A stretch of 16,159 nucleotides of DNA from GAS188 sp035949255 (GCA_035949255.1 DASZIL010000126.1:1-16159), one strand, 5' to 3'. Positions 1 through 6,856 are shown, counted from the stretch's first letter. Numbers and translations: made by a program. The notes: generated by a model not told the origin, from the sequence alone.

Positions 1-607
1 TGCCCGCGCGCCGCCACATCGCCTCGAAGCTCTCGGCGAAGGCGGCGATCGCCGCCGGATCGCGGATGACGACGAGGTCGTCGTCCTCGCGCTTCAACCC
101 CGAATAGGTGAAATTGGCCGAGCCGGTGCGCAAAAGCTTCCTGTCCACGCTGTAGGATTTCAGATGCATGATGTCGGACCCCGGCGGCTTCAGGCGCAGC
201 TCGATGCGATCGATGCCCCGCAAGCCGCGGGCCCGGCCGCCGAAACCCTCGCGCAAAGCCTCCTGTCCGCCGTCGAGGTAAAGGCGCACGCGCACGCCGC
301 GCCTTGCCGCATCGGCCAAGGCCTCGATGAGCGCCTGGTCGACGAAGAGATAGGCCGCGATGTCGATCGAGCGCGTGGCCTGGCGCAAGAGCGCAAGATC
401 GATGCGCTCGAGATCGGCGGCAGGCGCGTAGCGGATTTCGACAGCGCCGTTGCCCAAGGGCTTCGCTTCGCGCGGGTGGGTGAACGGCTGGAGGAGACTC
501 AGCCCCGCGAGCCCGGCAACCACGAGCACGCGCCGACCCCAGGCCTGCCCGCTGAAAAATCGGGCGCTGAAGCCCTGCGAGCCCGGTTCGCCCTGGGATA
601 TACCCAT
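1..607 (-). CDS. Phospholipase D-like (single HKD) exported or membrane-anchored protein, 3' end outside window
   Basis: About 202 residues are visible and the C-terminus lies beyond base 1. An arginine-flanked hydrophobic stretch at about residues 25-42 (VLVVAGLAGLSLLQPF) looks like a signal peptide or membrane anchor. The following segment (SIDIAAYLFVDQALIEAL, then VRVRLYLDGG) is typical of the PLDc_2 fold. The HKD signature is clear: H148-L-K150, Asp four residues on, then TGSANFTYSG. Known members of this superfamily cleave phosphodiester bonds (nuclease or phospholipase) through a phospho-histidine intermediate. A protein with one visible HKD resembles Nuc-type endonucleases that work as dimers, but a second HKD could lie outside the window. 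The ATG at 607 is preceded by a GGGGGGAA stretch as ribosome binding site; an in-frame ATG at 622 is an alternative. The gene is divergent from chvI. Substrate is unknown. Confidence 0.85.
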   Translation of the reverse strand, partial: MGISQGEPGSQGFSARFFSGQAWGRRVLVVAGLAGLSLLQPFTHPREAKPLGNGAVEIRYAPAADLERIDLALLRQATRSIDIAAYLFVDQALIEALADAARRGVRVRLYLDGGQEALREGFGGRARGLRGIDRIELRLKPPGSDIMHLKSYSVDRKLLRTGSANFTYSGLKREDDDLVVIRDPAAIAAFAESFEAMWRRAG

Positions 608-647
608 CTTTGTTCCCCCCATGTTCCGGCGAGCCTACGGCGCGGAT

Positions 648-676
648 TTGTCCCTTCGGGCTTTGAGCGCTATGAT
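648..676 (+). promoter_or_regulatory. Candidate sigma-70-type promoter for the chvI operon
   Basis: TTGTCC at 648-653 and TATGAT at 671-676 are separated by exactly 17 bp, matching 4 of 6 and 5 of 6 consensus bases. It points towards chvI and would give a leader of about 245 nt that contains the 17-bp tandem repeats. It lies just upstream of the divergent phospholipase D-like gene. This is a consensus match only. Confidence 0.45.
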
Positions 677-804
677 AGTTAGGTGATTGAAGCAAGGGGA
701 CAGGCAGAGCCGAGAGCCAGCCTTGATCTCGCCCCGATTTGCGCGCTGCGTGCCCGCCGCAATAACGAGACCCGCTGCAACCGGGATTGCCGCGTCAGAG
801 ACAT

Positions 805-888
805 GCTGAAGAAAAGAGCTTGCTGAAGAAAAGACCTCGTTGAAGAAAAGACCTGGCTCGAGAGAAGACCTGGCTGAGGAAAGACTCG
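805..888. repeat. Five tandem 17-bp purine-rich repeats in the chvI leader
   Basis: Four 17-bp units start at 805, 822, 839 and 856 and a 16-bp unit starts at 873. The consensus is GCTGAAGAAAAGACCTG and units 2 and 3 differ by only a few bases. The period is not a multiple of three and no convincing reading frame runs through it, so it is probably non-coding leader or spacer DNA. The rest of the 608-930 gap holds only the candidate promoter. Confidence 0.85.
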
Positions 889-930
889 AAGAGAAACATT
901 TGCCACACCGGAAATGGATGACATTCGCTC

Positions 931-1629
931 ATGCCCACCATTGCCCTGGTCGATGACGACCGCAACATCCTCACCTCCGTGTCCATCGCGCTCGAGGCCG
1001 AGGGTTACCGCATCCAGACCTTCACGGACGGCGCCACGGCGCTCGAGGGACTGAAGCAAAACCAGCCCGATCTCGCCATCCTCGACATCAAGATGCCGCG
1101 CATGGACGGCATGGAGCTGTTGCGCCGCTTGCGGCAGAAGACGGACATGCCGGTGATCTTCCTCACCTCCAAGGATGAGGAGATCGACGAGCTCTTCGGC
1201 CTGAAGATGGGCGCGGATGATTTCATCCGCAAACCTTTCTCCCAACGCCTCCTCGTCGAGCGTGTGCGCGCCGTCCTGCGGCGCGCCCAGCCGAAGGACG
1301 GCTCGGCGCCTCGCGAGAATGACGCCAAGGTGATCGAGCGCGGCAATCTGCGCATGGACCCCGAGCGACACACCTGCACCTGGAAGGGCCAGCCGGTCAC
1401 GCTCACGGTGACCGAGTTCCTCATCCTGCAGGCGCTGGCGCAGCGCCCGGGCGTGGTGAAAAGCCGCAACGCCTTGATGGATGCGGCCTATGACGACGAG
1501 GTATATGTGGACGACCGCACCATCGACAGCCACATCAAGCGGCTGCGCAAGAAGTTCAAGGTGGTCGAGGATTCCTTCGAGATGATCGAAACCCTCTATG
1601 GCGTGGGCTATCGCTTCAAGGAGGCATGA
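931..1629 (+). CDS. chvI: Two-component response regulator ChvI
   Basis: The 232-residue OmpR/PhoB-type regulator has a receiver domain at residues 3-118 and a winged-helix DNA-binding domain at about 135-230. Receiver landmarks are all present: acidic pocket D8-D9-D10, phospho-acceptor D52 (ILDIKMPRMDG), T79 and K101 (RKPFS). The effector domain contains VTLTVTEFLILQALAQRPG and ends VYVDDRTIDSHIKRLRKKFK then YGVGYRF. Family knowledge: ChvI is phosphorylated by ChvG and controls envelope, exopolysaccharide, motility and acid-response genes in rhizobia and Agrobacterium. The downstream sensor kinase and the hprK-EIIA-HPr block support this assignment over other OmpR regulators. The ATG at 931 has only a weak upstream ribosome binding site. 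In-frame sequence stays open for 41 codons after the TGA stop. Confidence 0.93.
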   Translation: MPTIALVDDDRNILTSVSIALEAEGYRIQTFTDGATALEGLKQNQPDLAILDIKMPRMDGMELLRRLRQKTDMPVIFLTSKDEEIDELFGLKMGADDFIRKPFSQRLLVERVRAVLRRAQPKDGSAPRENDAKVIERGNLRMDPERHTCTWKGQPVTLTVTEFLILQALAQRPGVVKSRNALMDAAYDDEVYVDDRTIDSHIKRLRKKFKVVEDSFEMIETLYGVGYRFKEA

Positions 1630-1644
1630 GCGGCAGCGGAATTT

Positions 1645-1692
1645 GCCAAGGATCTGGCCAAGGATCTGGCTAAGAACCTGGCCAAGAAGCCG
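1645..1692 (+). repeat. Four tandem 12-bp repeats, in frame with chvI just after its stop codon
   Basis: Units of GCCAAGGATCTG start at 1645, 1657, 1669 and 1681; the first two are identical and the last two diverged. They lie in the same frame as both chvI and chvG. If translated they would read AKDL-AKDL-AKNL-AKKP, an Ala/Lys-rich helical pattern. The frame is open from the chvI TGA (1627-1629) to a TAG at 1753-1755, immediately before the chvG start. Confidence 0.8.
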
Positions 1693-1761
1693 GCTCGGCG
1701 ACGCTCGATCGCAAGACCGGTTGACCATGCGAAGGCTTCCGTGGCCGCGCCCTAGACCGTG

Positions 1762-3561
1762 ATGACGGCAGCGACCGACCCCATTCCGGCGACCGCAAGG
1801 CAGAGCCAGGCGAGGCATGGCCCGCTCTGGCGGCTGCGCGCGCGCCTCTCGCGCTTCGCGACGGGCACGGCGCGGCGCATGTCGTCGAGCCTGACACGGC
1901 GCATCGTGTTCCTGAACCTTGCCGGCCTCGCGGTGATGCTGTTCGGCTTCATGTATCTCAACCAGCTGCGCGCCGGCCTCATCGACGCGCAGGTGCAGGC
2001 GTTGAGCACGCAAGGCGACGTCATCTCCTGGGCCATCGCGACCTCGGCGACCGTCGAGAACGACGCGATCACGCTCGATCCCGACAAGCTCCTGCAGCTT
2101 CATGCGGGCCAGAGCACCGACAGCGAGGAGGATGACGCCTCCTCCTTGCAGTTCTCCATCAACCCCGAGCAGGTGGCGCCCTTGCTGCGCCGCGTCGTGA
2201 CGCAATTCCACACGCGCGCCCGGATCTATGACCGTGACGGCTCGCTTCTCCTCGACACGCGCACGCTCGTGGGGTTGAGCGGCATCTTGCACGCGAATCT
2301 TCCCCCGCCGCGCGAGGCGAAGCCGCATTTCCTGGCGCGGTTGTGGACCGCTCTCACCGGCTGGCTCGTCAAGCCCGAGGTGCGCGGCACGGAGGACGAT
2401 GCGGGAACGCCCGGAAAAGTCGGTCGCGAGGTGACGACCGCGCTTTCGGGAGCGATCTCGAGCTCGGTCGGGCTCGACCGCGCCGGCGAGACCATCGTCT
2501 CGGTCGGCGTGCCGATCCAGCGCTTCCGCACGGTGCGCGGCGTGCTCCTGCTGTCGACGCAGGGCGGCGACATCGACGCGCTGATCTGGAACGAACGCAT
2601 CGGCCTCTTGCGTGTCTTCCTCGTCGCCGCGATCGTGATGACGGTGCTCTCCTTTCTCCTCGCCGGCACCATCGCCGGGCCGGTGCGGCGTCTCGCCGAG
2701 GCGGCGGAGCGCGTGCGGCGCGGCATCAAGTCGCGCCAGGAGATCCCCGATTTCAGCAATCGCCCCGACGAGATCGGGCATCTTTCCGGCGCGCTGCGCG
2801 ACATGACGCGCGCGCTTTATAAGCGCATGGACGCCATCGAAAGCTTCGCGGCGGATGTCGCCCATGAGCTGAAGAACCCGCTCACCTCCTTGCGCAGCGC
2901 GGTCGAGACGCTGCCGCTCGCGCGCACTCCCGATTCGCAGGCGCGTCTCACGAGCGTGATCCAGCATGACGTGCGTCGCCTCGATCGGCTCATCAGCGAC
3001 ATCTCGGACGCTTCGCGGCTCGATGCCGAGCTCGCGCGCGAGGATGCCGAACCCTTCGAGCTTTCGGCCTTGCTGAAGGCGATCGTCTCGGTGGCGAATG
3101 ACGTGCGTCACGAGGGCCAGGCGGCCGTCGAGCTCGTCGTCGCACCGAACGCGCGCGGCAAGAACGCGTCCTTGACGGTGGGGCACGACAGCCGCATCGG
3201 CCAGGTGATCACCAATCTCATCGACAACGCGCGCTCCTTCTCGCCGCCGGAGAAGAGCGTGCGCGTCGAGCTCAAGCGGGCGGGCGACTTCATCGAGGTC
3301 ATCGTCGAGGATGCAGGCCCGGGAATCTCCGAGCACGCGCTCGAGCGCATTTTCGAACGCTTTTACACGGATCGGCCGAATCAGGGCTTCGGGCAGAATT
3401 CGGGCCTTGGTCTTTCGATTTCGCGGCAAATCGTCGAGGCGCATGGCGGCCGGATCTGGGCCGAGAACCGCCGCCCTGCCGGGGCGGAGGCGGACGCAAC
3501 CGCCAGCGCGGGCGCGCGTTTCACCGTGCGCCTGCCGGCGGCCGTGACGCATGAGCGCTGA
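1762..3561 (+). CDS. chvG: Membrane sensor histidine kinase ChvG (ExoS)
   Basis: The protein has 599 residues from the ATG at 1762; the GTG at 1759 is an equally possible start. Numbering from the GTG: TM1 is about 49-68, a periplasmic sensor domain spans about 70-282, TM2 about 284-306, HAMP follows, the phospho-acceptor is H369 (FAADVAHELKNPLTSL), the N box has N490 (ITNLIDNARSFSPP), G1 is DAGPGIS at 518-524, the F box is IFERFYTDRP, and G2 is GLGLS at 549-553. The order sensor, HAMP, HisKA, HATPase is that of ChvG/ExoS, and SSLTRRIVFLNLAGLAV near TM1 resembles rhizobial ChvG. In relatives, periplasmic ExoR represses the kinase; no exoR is in this window. It follows chvI after 129 bp and overlaps hprK by 11 bp, indicating one operon. 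All kinase motifs are intact. Confidence 0.93.
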   Translation: MTAATDPIPATARQSQARHGPLWRLRARLSRFATGTARRMSSSLTRRIVFLNLAGLAVMLFGFMYLNQLRAGLIDAQVQALSTQGDVISWAIATSATVENDAITLDPDKLLQLHAGQSTDSEEDDASSLQFSINPEQVAPLLRRVVTQFHTRARIYDRDGSLLLDTRTLVGLSGILHANLPPPREAKPHFLARLWTALTGWLVKPEVRGTEDDAGTPGKVGREVTTALSGAISSSVGLDRAGETIVSVGVPIQRFRTVRGVLLLSTQGGDIDALIWNERIGLLRVFLVAAIVMTVLSFLLAGTIAGPVRRLAEAAERVRRGIKSRQEIPDFSNRPDEIGHLSGALRDMTRALYKRMDAIESFAADVAHELKNPLTSLRSAVETLPLARTPDSQARLTSVIQHDVRRLDRLISDISDASRLDAELAREDAEPFELSALLKAIVSVANDVRHEGQAAVELVVAPNARGKNASLTVGHDSRIGQVITNLIDNARSFSPPEKSVRVELKRAGDFIEVIVEDAGPGISEHALERIFERFYTDRPNQGFGQNSGLGLSISRQIVEAHGGRIWAENRRPAGAEADATASAGARFTVRLPAAVTHER

Positions 3562-4180
3562 AGAGCCCGACACCGCTGAGACGCCTTCCGGCAAAGCACG
3601 GCGGGCTTTTCCGGAAGAAACTCTTCCGGAACCCAGAGCTGGAACGAAGCTTCGGCTTCATCCTGGCGGCAAGGGCTCGCGTTCCGCCACCTCCCAAAGC
3701 CTGCACGCGAGCTGCGTCGTCATCCGCGAGAGCGGCATCTTGATTCGAGGCGCTTCGGGCTCCGGCAAGTCGAGCTTTGCCTCGGTTCTGTTGGCGCAAG
3801 CGCGCGCCGCGGGCGAGTTCGCCGCCTGGGTCGCCGATGACCGCGTGCTTGTGACGCGCCACGGAAATCGCCTGCTCGGCGCTCCCCATCCGGCGATTGC
3901 CGGACGGTTCGAGGCGCGTGGGCTTGGCATCTTGAGCGAGCCGCATGAGCCGAGCGCGGTCTTGCGTCTCCTGGTCGATCTTAAGGATTACACCGAACGC
4001 CTGCCGCAGCAGGACGAGCTCACAACTATGGTCGATGGTGTCGCATTGCCGCGCTTGCCGCTTGTTGCCGGGCGCATTGGATTGTATGAAGCCTCTCTTG
4101 TCGTGAGCCTTATAAGAATGCGTCAAGATAATGAGAGCCGCCCGACCTCGGCTTCCCGGGTCGGAACGGTAGGTATTTGA
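3551..4180 (+). CDS. hprK: HPr kinase/phosphorylase, short alphaproteobacterial form
   Basis: This 209-residue protein contains only the catalytic domain; the N-terminal domain of the roughly 310-residue Firmicute enzyme is absent, as is usual in alphaproteobacteria. Motifs are LHASCVV (51-57), Walker A GASGSGKS (67-74), acidic motif WVADDRV (93-99) and the HprK signature FEARGLGIL (120-128). The enzyme phosphorylates HPr on serine and can remove that phosphate; the substrate HPr is encoded at 4803. The first 50 residues are an unconserved Arg/Pro-rich extension, but there is no alternative in-frame ATG, GTG or TTG between about 3590 and the conserved LHAS motif, so the ATG at 3551 is the likely start. 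It overlaps chvG by 11 bp. A perfect hairpin lies in the extension. Confidence 0.92.
   Translation: MSAEEPDTAETPSGKARRAFPEETLPEPRAGTKLRLHPGGKGSRSATSQSLHASCVVIRESGILIRGASGSGKSSFASVLLAQARAAGEFAAWVADDRVLVTRHGNRLLGAPHPAIAGRFEARGLGILSEPHEPSAVLRLLVDLKDYTERLPQQDELTTMVDGVALPRLPLVAGRIGLYEASLVVSLIRMRQDNESRPTSASRVGTVGI
3609..3631. repeat. Perfect 10-bp inverted repeat inside the hprK 5' region
   Basis: TTCCGGAAGA (3609-3618) and its exact complement TCTTCCGGAA (3622-3631) flank a 3-nt loop. The hairpin lies within the non-conserved N-terminal extension of hprK, about 60 nt after its start. It could act on mRNA stability or be a short palindromic insertion; no T-run follows. Confidence 0.7.
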
Positions 4181-4190
4181 CGGAAACGTG

Positions 4191-4592
4191 ATGATCGGCA
4201 TCCTTCTCGTGACGCATGGGCGTCTCGCCGTGGAATTTCGAGCGGCGCTCGAGCATGTTGTGGGACCTCAGGTTCAGATCGCGACTATCGCGATCGCTCC
4301 CGACGACGATATGGAATTGCGCCGGCGTGAAATCCTCGAGAAGATCGCCGAGGTCGATAGCGGGCAAGGCGTCGCCGTGCTGACGGACATGTTCGGCGGC
4401 ACGCCGTCCAACCTCGCGATCTCGGCGATGAACGGGCGCGAGGTGGAGGTGATCGCCGGCATCAACCTGCCCATGCTCATCAAGCTCGCGAGCGTGCGCT
4501 GTGAGCGGCAATTGGCCGACGCCGTGCTCTGCGCCAAGGATGCCGGGCGCAAATATATCAATGTGGCAAGCGAGGTCCTGGCCGGCCATTAA
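4191..4592 (+). CDS. PTS EIIA component, mannose (Man) family
   Basis: The 133-residue protein matches single-domain EIIA-Man (fructose subfamily IIA). The N-terminus MIGILLVTHGRLA carries the expected phospho-acceptor His9. VLTDMFGGTPSNLA (64-77) is the conserved loop that shapes the active site. No EIIB, EIIC or EIID transport domains are near, so as in other alphaproteobacteria this is probably a regulatory phosphorelay protein taking phosphate from HPr rather than a sugar transporter. The ATG at 4191 has GGA six bases upstream and is preferred over the GTG at 4188. It starts 10 bp after the hprK stop, consistent with co-transcription. Rhizobial names such as ptsM or manX are used for such genes, but I leave the symbol blank. 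Confidence 0.9.
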   Translation: MIGILLVTHGRLAVEFRAALEHVVGPQVQIATIAIAPDDDMELRRREILEKIAEVDSGQGVAVLTDMFGGTPSNLAISAMNGREVEVIAGINLPMLIKLASVRCERQLADAVLCAKDAGRKYINVASEVLAGH

Positions 4593-4682
4593 GGATATCG
4601 GTTCGCGCCGAAGCGTCGTCCTTTTGGCGGGCGGGCTTGCGCCTCCTCTCCCTTTCCCCCGTGATCGCTTCGAGACCGGCCG

Positions 4683-4708
4683 GCCGTCGCCGAGGCCTCG
4701 GCGACGGC
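4683..4708. repeat. Perfect 26-bp palindrome between the EIIA and HPr genes
   Basis: The 13 bases from 4683 are exactly complementary to the 13 ending at 4708, centred on AGG|CCT. A second complementary pair, CGCTTCG (4666-4672) and CGAAGCG (4708-4714), could extend the structure across an asymmetric internal loop. There is no T-run, so this is not a classical intrinsic terminator. It sits in a 210-bp gap (4593-4802) with no convincing gene and could modulate read-through or mRNA processing between the two genes. Confidence 0.75.
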
Positions 4709-4802
4709 GAAGCGTCTTCAGCGCCTGCCCTTCATTTGATTTTCCTTCGCAGCTTGGCCATGAAGCTTTGAACTTCTTCGAGGCGCGAGGACCTTCCCTT
4801 TC

Positions 4803-5105
4803 ATGACCAATCTCAAGGCCGCGACCGAGGCGGTGCCGCTGTCGCGCGAGTTGGAGATCGTCAACAAGCGCGGGCTTCATGCTCGGGCATCGGCCAAATT
4901 CGTCAAATGCGTCGAGCGCTTCGATGCAAAGGTGAGCGTCACCCGGCTCGGTGAGACGGTCGGCGGGCGCTCGATCATGGGGTTGTTGACGCTCGCCGCC
5001 GCGCAAGGGACCTCGATCACGGTGAAGGCCGAGGGGCCGCAAGCCTTGGAGGTGCTCGAGGCGCTCGAGGCGCTCGTCGCGAGCAAATTCGACGAAGGCG
5101 AGTGA
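4803..5105 (+). CDS. HPr phosphocarrier protein
   Basis: The 100-residue HPr-family protein has an intact active site: VNKRGLHARASAKFV with phospho-acceptor His26, and VGGRSIMGLLTLAA with Ser57 at the position equivalent to regulatory Ser46 of Bacillus HPr. Both sites fit a protein phosphorylated by EI on histidine and by HprK on serine. It has about ten extra N-terminal residues compared with Escherichia coli HPr (85 residues). EI is not encoded in the window. The gene is last in the chvI-chvG-hprK-EIIA series and converges with folK, 33 bp between stops. The ATG at 4803 has GAGGA upstream at a rather long spacing of about 11 nt. Confidence 0.92.
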   Translation: MTNLKAATEAVPLSRELEIVNKRGLHARASAKFVKCVERFDAKVSVTRLGETVGGRSIMGLLTLAAAQGTSITVKAEGPQALEVLEALEALVASKFDEGE

Positions 5106-5138
5106 CAAGGGCGAAGGAGAAGCGGGCAACTGCCTGGA

Positions 5139-5702
5139 CTACGCCTCGAGCCTCTCGATCCCCGTTCGGCCGAGACGTTCCGCGGCCTCGCCGATGCCGA
5201 CGCCGCCGATCACCAGCTCGGGCGCGATCTCGGCAAGCGGCACGAGCGCGAAGGCGCGCTCCAGCAAGCGTGGATGAGGAAGCGTCAGGCGCTCGTCCGA
5301 AAGCACGAGTTCCCCGAAGGCGAGAATATCGACGTCGAGCGTGCGCGGACCGAAGCGCTCGGCCCGCACACGCCCCTCCCGGCGCTCGATGGAGAGGCAC
5401 AAGTCGAGAAGTCGATGCGGGGAGAGCGTGGTGCGCACCAGCACCGCCATGTTGAGGAAAGGCGGCTGAGCGACCGGCCCCCACGGCGCGGTGTGGTAAA
5501 GCGAGGATTTCCGCAAGACTTCGACGCCGGGCGCGTCGGCGAGCACCGCAAGCGCGCGGGTGAACGCCGCGCGCACGTCGCCGACATTGCCGCCAAGCCC
5601 AAGTGCAGCCTGTATCTTTGCAGCTTGTGTCTTTGCGGCTTCCACCTTCGCGGCCTTCGGCTCGGGCGACGCAGGGGATTTGAGTCTATCGCGAGACCTC
5701 AT
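5139..5702 (-). CDS. folK: 2-amino-4-hydroxy-6-hydroxymethyldihydropteridine pyrophosphokinase
   Basis: The 187-residue protein transfers pyrophosphate from ATP to 6-hydroxymethyl-dihydropterin in folate synthesis. Visible HPPK motifs are LGLGGNVGD (34-42), SSLYHTAPWGPVAQPPFLNMAV, RFGPRTLDVDIL (the ATP/Mg binding signature) and LPHPRLLERAFALVPLAEI. The usual GSN is GGN here. About 32 residues precede the conserved core, longer than typical, and consist largely of a pentapeptide repeat (AAKVE-AAKTQ-AAKIQ). Its ATG overlaps the folP stop by 4 bp, so translation is probably coupled. Confidence 0.92.
   Translation of the reverse strand: MRSRDRLKSPASPEPKAAKVEAAKTQAAKIQAALGLGGNVGDVRAAFTRALAVLADAPGVEVLRKSSLYHTAPWGPVAQPPFLNMAVLVRTTLSPHRLLDLCLSIERREGRVRAERFGPRTLDVDILAFGELVLSDERLTLPHPRLLERAFALVPLAEIAPELVIGGVGIGEAAERLGRTGIERLEA
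5604..5654 (-). repeat. Three tandem 15-bp repeats coding a pentapeptide repeat in the FolK N-terminus
   Basis: Residues 17-31 of FolK read AAKVE, AAKTQ, AAKIQ, followed by AA of a partial fourth unit. The DNA units are 15 bp, so the repeat keeps frame. They lie before the first conserved HPPK strand and form a predicted helical, Ala/Lys-rich tail with no counterpart in the core enzyme. Confidence 0.8.
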
Positions 5703-6529
5703 GCGGCCGCCGCGATGGCGCTCGCGACGGCGAGCGCCTGGACATGGGCTTTGACGTCATGCACGCGCAGGACGCTTGCGCCGGCCTGTGAGGCGAGCAC
5801 ATTCGCGGCGATCGTGCCGAAGAGCCGCTCGCGCGGCGCCACCTCGCCGATGACATGGCCAATGAGGGACTTGCGCGAGAGGCCGACGAGGATCGGCGCG
5901 CCGAGCGCCGAGAGCTCGCCCAACCTTCGCAGCAGAGTGAGGTTCTGCGCGCGCGTCTTGCCGAAGCCGATCCCCGGATCGACGAGGATGCGCTCTTTCG
6001 GCAGGCCCGCGGCCTCACCGAGAGCGAGCGAGCCTGCGAGAAAGCCCTTCACCTCGGCCATCATGTCGACGCTCGCATCCACCTCGCGACGGTTGTGCAT
6101 GACGACGAGAGCCGCCGCCCGCCGCGCGATATTCGGCATTTCAGGATCGTGGCGCAGGCCCCATACGTCGTTGAGAATCACGGCACCCGCCTCGAGCGCC
6201 GCGCGTGCGACCGAGGCCTTCATCGTGTCGATCGAGAGGGGTTGCTTCAGCCTTTTCGCCAGCGCCTCGACCACTGGGAGAACGCGCCGCCTCTCCTCCT
6301 CCTCCGCGACCGGCTGATGGCCCGGGCGGGTCGATTCGCCGCCGATGTCGATGATGTCCGCCCCTTCCTGCGCCATTCGCTCAGCTTGGGCGATGGCCGC
6401 ATCATGGGCCGCGAACAGGCCGCCGTCCGAGAATGAATCCGGCGTTACATTGAGGATGCCCATGATGAGCGGGCGGATTTGCGACGAGAGGATCCGCCCA
6501 TCGGGCAAAGGCAATTGAAAGATCGGCAT
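5699..6529 (-). CDS. folP: Dihydropteroate synthase
   Basis: The 276-residue protein condenses p-aminobenzoate with 6-hydroxymethyl-dihydropterin pyrophosphate, the step after FolK and the sulfonamide target. Motifs in order: RPLIMGILNVTPDSFSDGG (19-37), IDIGGESTRPG (60-70), SIDTMKASVA (99-108), ILNDVWG (118-124), LVDPGIGFGKT (182-192), GLSRKSLIG (216-224) and VLRVHDVKAH (253-262). All substrate-binding residues I can identify are present. The ATG at 6529 places about 19 residues before the first motif, typical for the family; a TTG at 6571 would add 14. It forms a 4-bp-overlapping pair with folK. folB, often located between these two genes in relatives, is absent here. Confidence 0.93.
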   Translation of the reverse strand: MPIFQLPLPDGRILSSQIRPLIMGILNVTPDSFSDGGLFAAHDAAIAQAERMAQEGADIIDIGGESTRPGHQPVAEEEERRRVLPVVEALAKRLKQPLSIDTMKASVARAALEAGAVILNDVWGLRHDPEMPNIARRAAALVVMHNRREVDASVDMMAEVKGFLAGSLALGEAAGLPKERILVDPGIGFGKTRAQNLTLLRRLGELSALGAPILVGLSRKSLIGHVIGEVAPRERLFGTIAANVLASQAGASVLRVHDVKAHVQALAVASAIAAAA

Positions 6530-6706
6530 CGGCTTGCGTTCCAGGCTTTCTCGCGCAAGCTTACGCGTCAAGACCGCAAGAGGAAAAGGGCAAAATCAAC
6601 CGGCCGAGCCGGGCAAGGCCCCACCGGGTCCTTGGAACGCCTCCGGTTGTCCCGACCTCGGGCGGCCGGTCGTGGCTCCAGGACGGCGCGCCTTCCTGCG
6701 GCTCGG

Positions 6707-6748
6707 CCGGCCTTCTGGCCACGCCTTCCTCGCCATCAGGAAGGCCGG
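6707..6748. repeat. Inverted repeat with 9-bp arms in the folP upstream gap
   Basis: CCGGCCTTC (6707-6715) and GAAGGCCGG (6740-6748) are exact complements; the intervening 24 nt contain further complementary segments (GCCTTCC at 6723-6729). It lies in the 6530-7050 gap between two divergent genes, so it does not follow either as a terminator. Confidence 0.55.
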
Positions 6749-6769
6749 AAGCGGAAGCGCCTCGACTGG

Positions 6770-6856
6770 ATTTAATTTTTCAGATTTACTTCTGCGATAA
6801 ATGATAATTCTACCCTGTACTTTAAATTACATGGCCATTCATTTTATTTCACTCAT
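6770..6856. promoter_or_regulatory. AT-rich tract between folP and the HtrA-like gene, probable promoter region
   Basis: This is the most AT-rich stretch of the window and contrasts sharply with the GC-rich surroundings. It contains TGATAAT at 6802-6808, which resembles an extended -10 element for the rightward gene, but no good -35 at 17 bp, so I assign no precise promoter. The remainder of the 6530-7050 gap holds the hairpin above and, from 6868, open reading frame that I regard as leader rather than protein. Confidence 0.35.

Noticed and set aside
805..888. Possible CRISPR array from the repeated 17-bp units
   Set aside because: Units directly abut without spacers, are shorter than CRISPR repeats, and no cas gene is present.
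679..3594. A 971-codon open frame on the minus strand opposite chvI, chvG and the start of hprK
   Set aside because: It is antisense to genes with full motif evidence, has a composition dominated by Arg, Ala, Asp, Glu and His typical of antisense GC-rich frames, and shows no domain. Similar shadows exist at 8998-10797, 13278-14690 and 6904-8022.
4501..4806. A 101-codon + strand frame spanning the EIIA end and the gap before HPr
   Set aside because: It overlaps the EIIA gene in another frame, runs through the palindrome, has an Arg/Pro/Ser-rich composition and no ribosome binding site.
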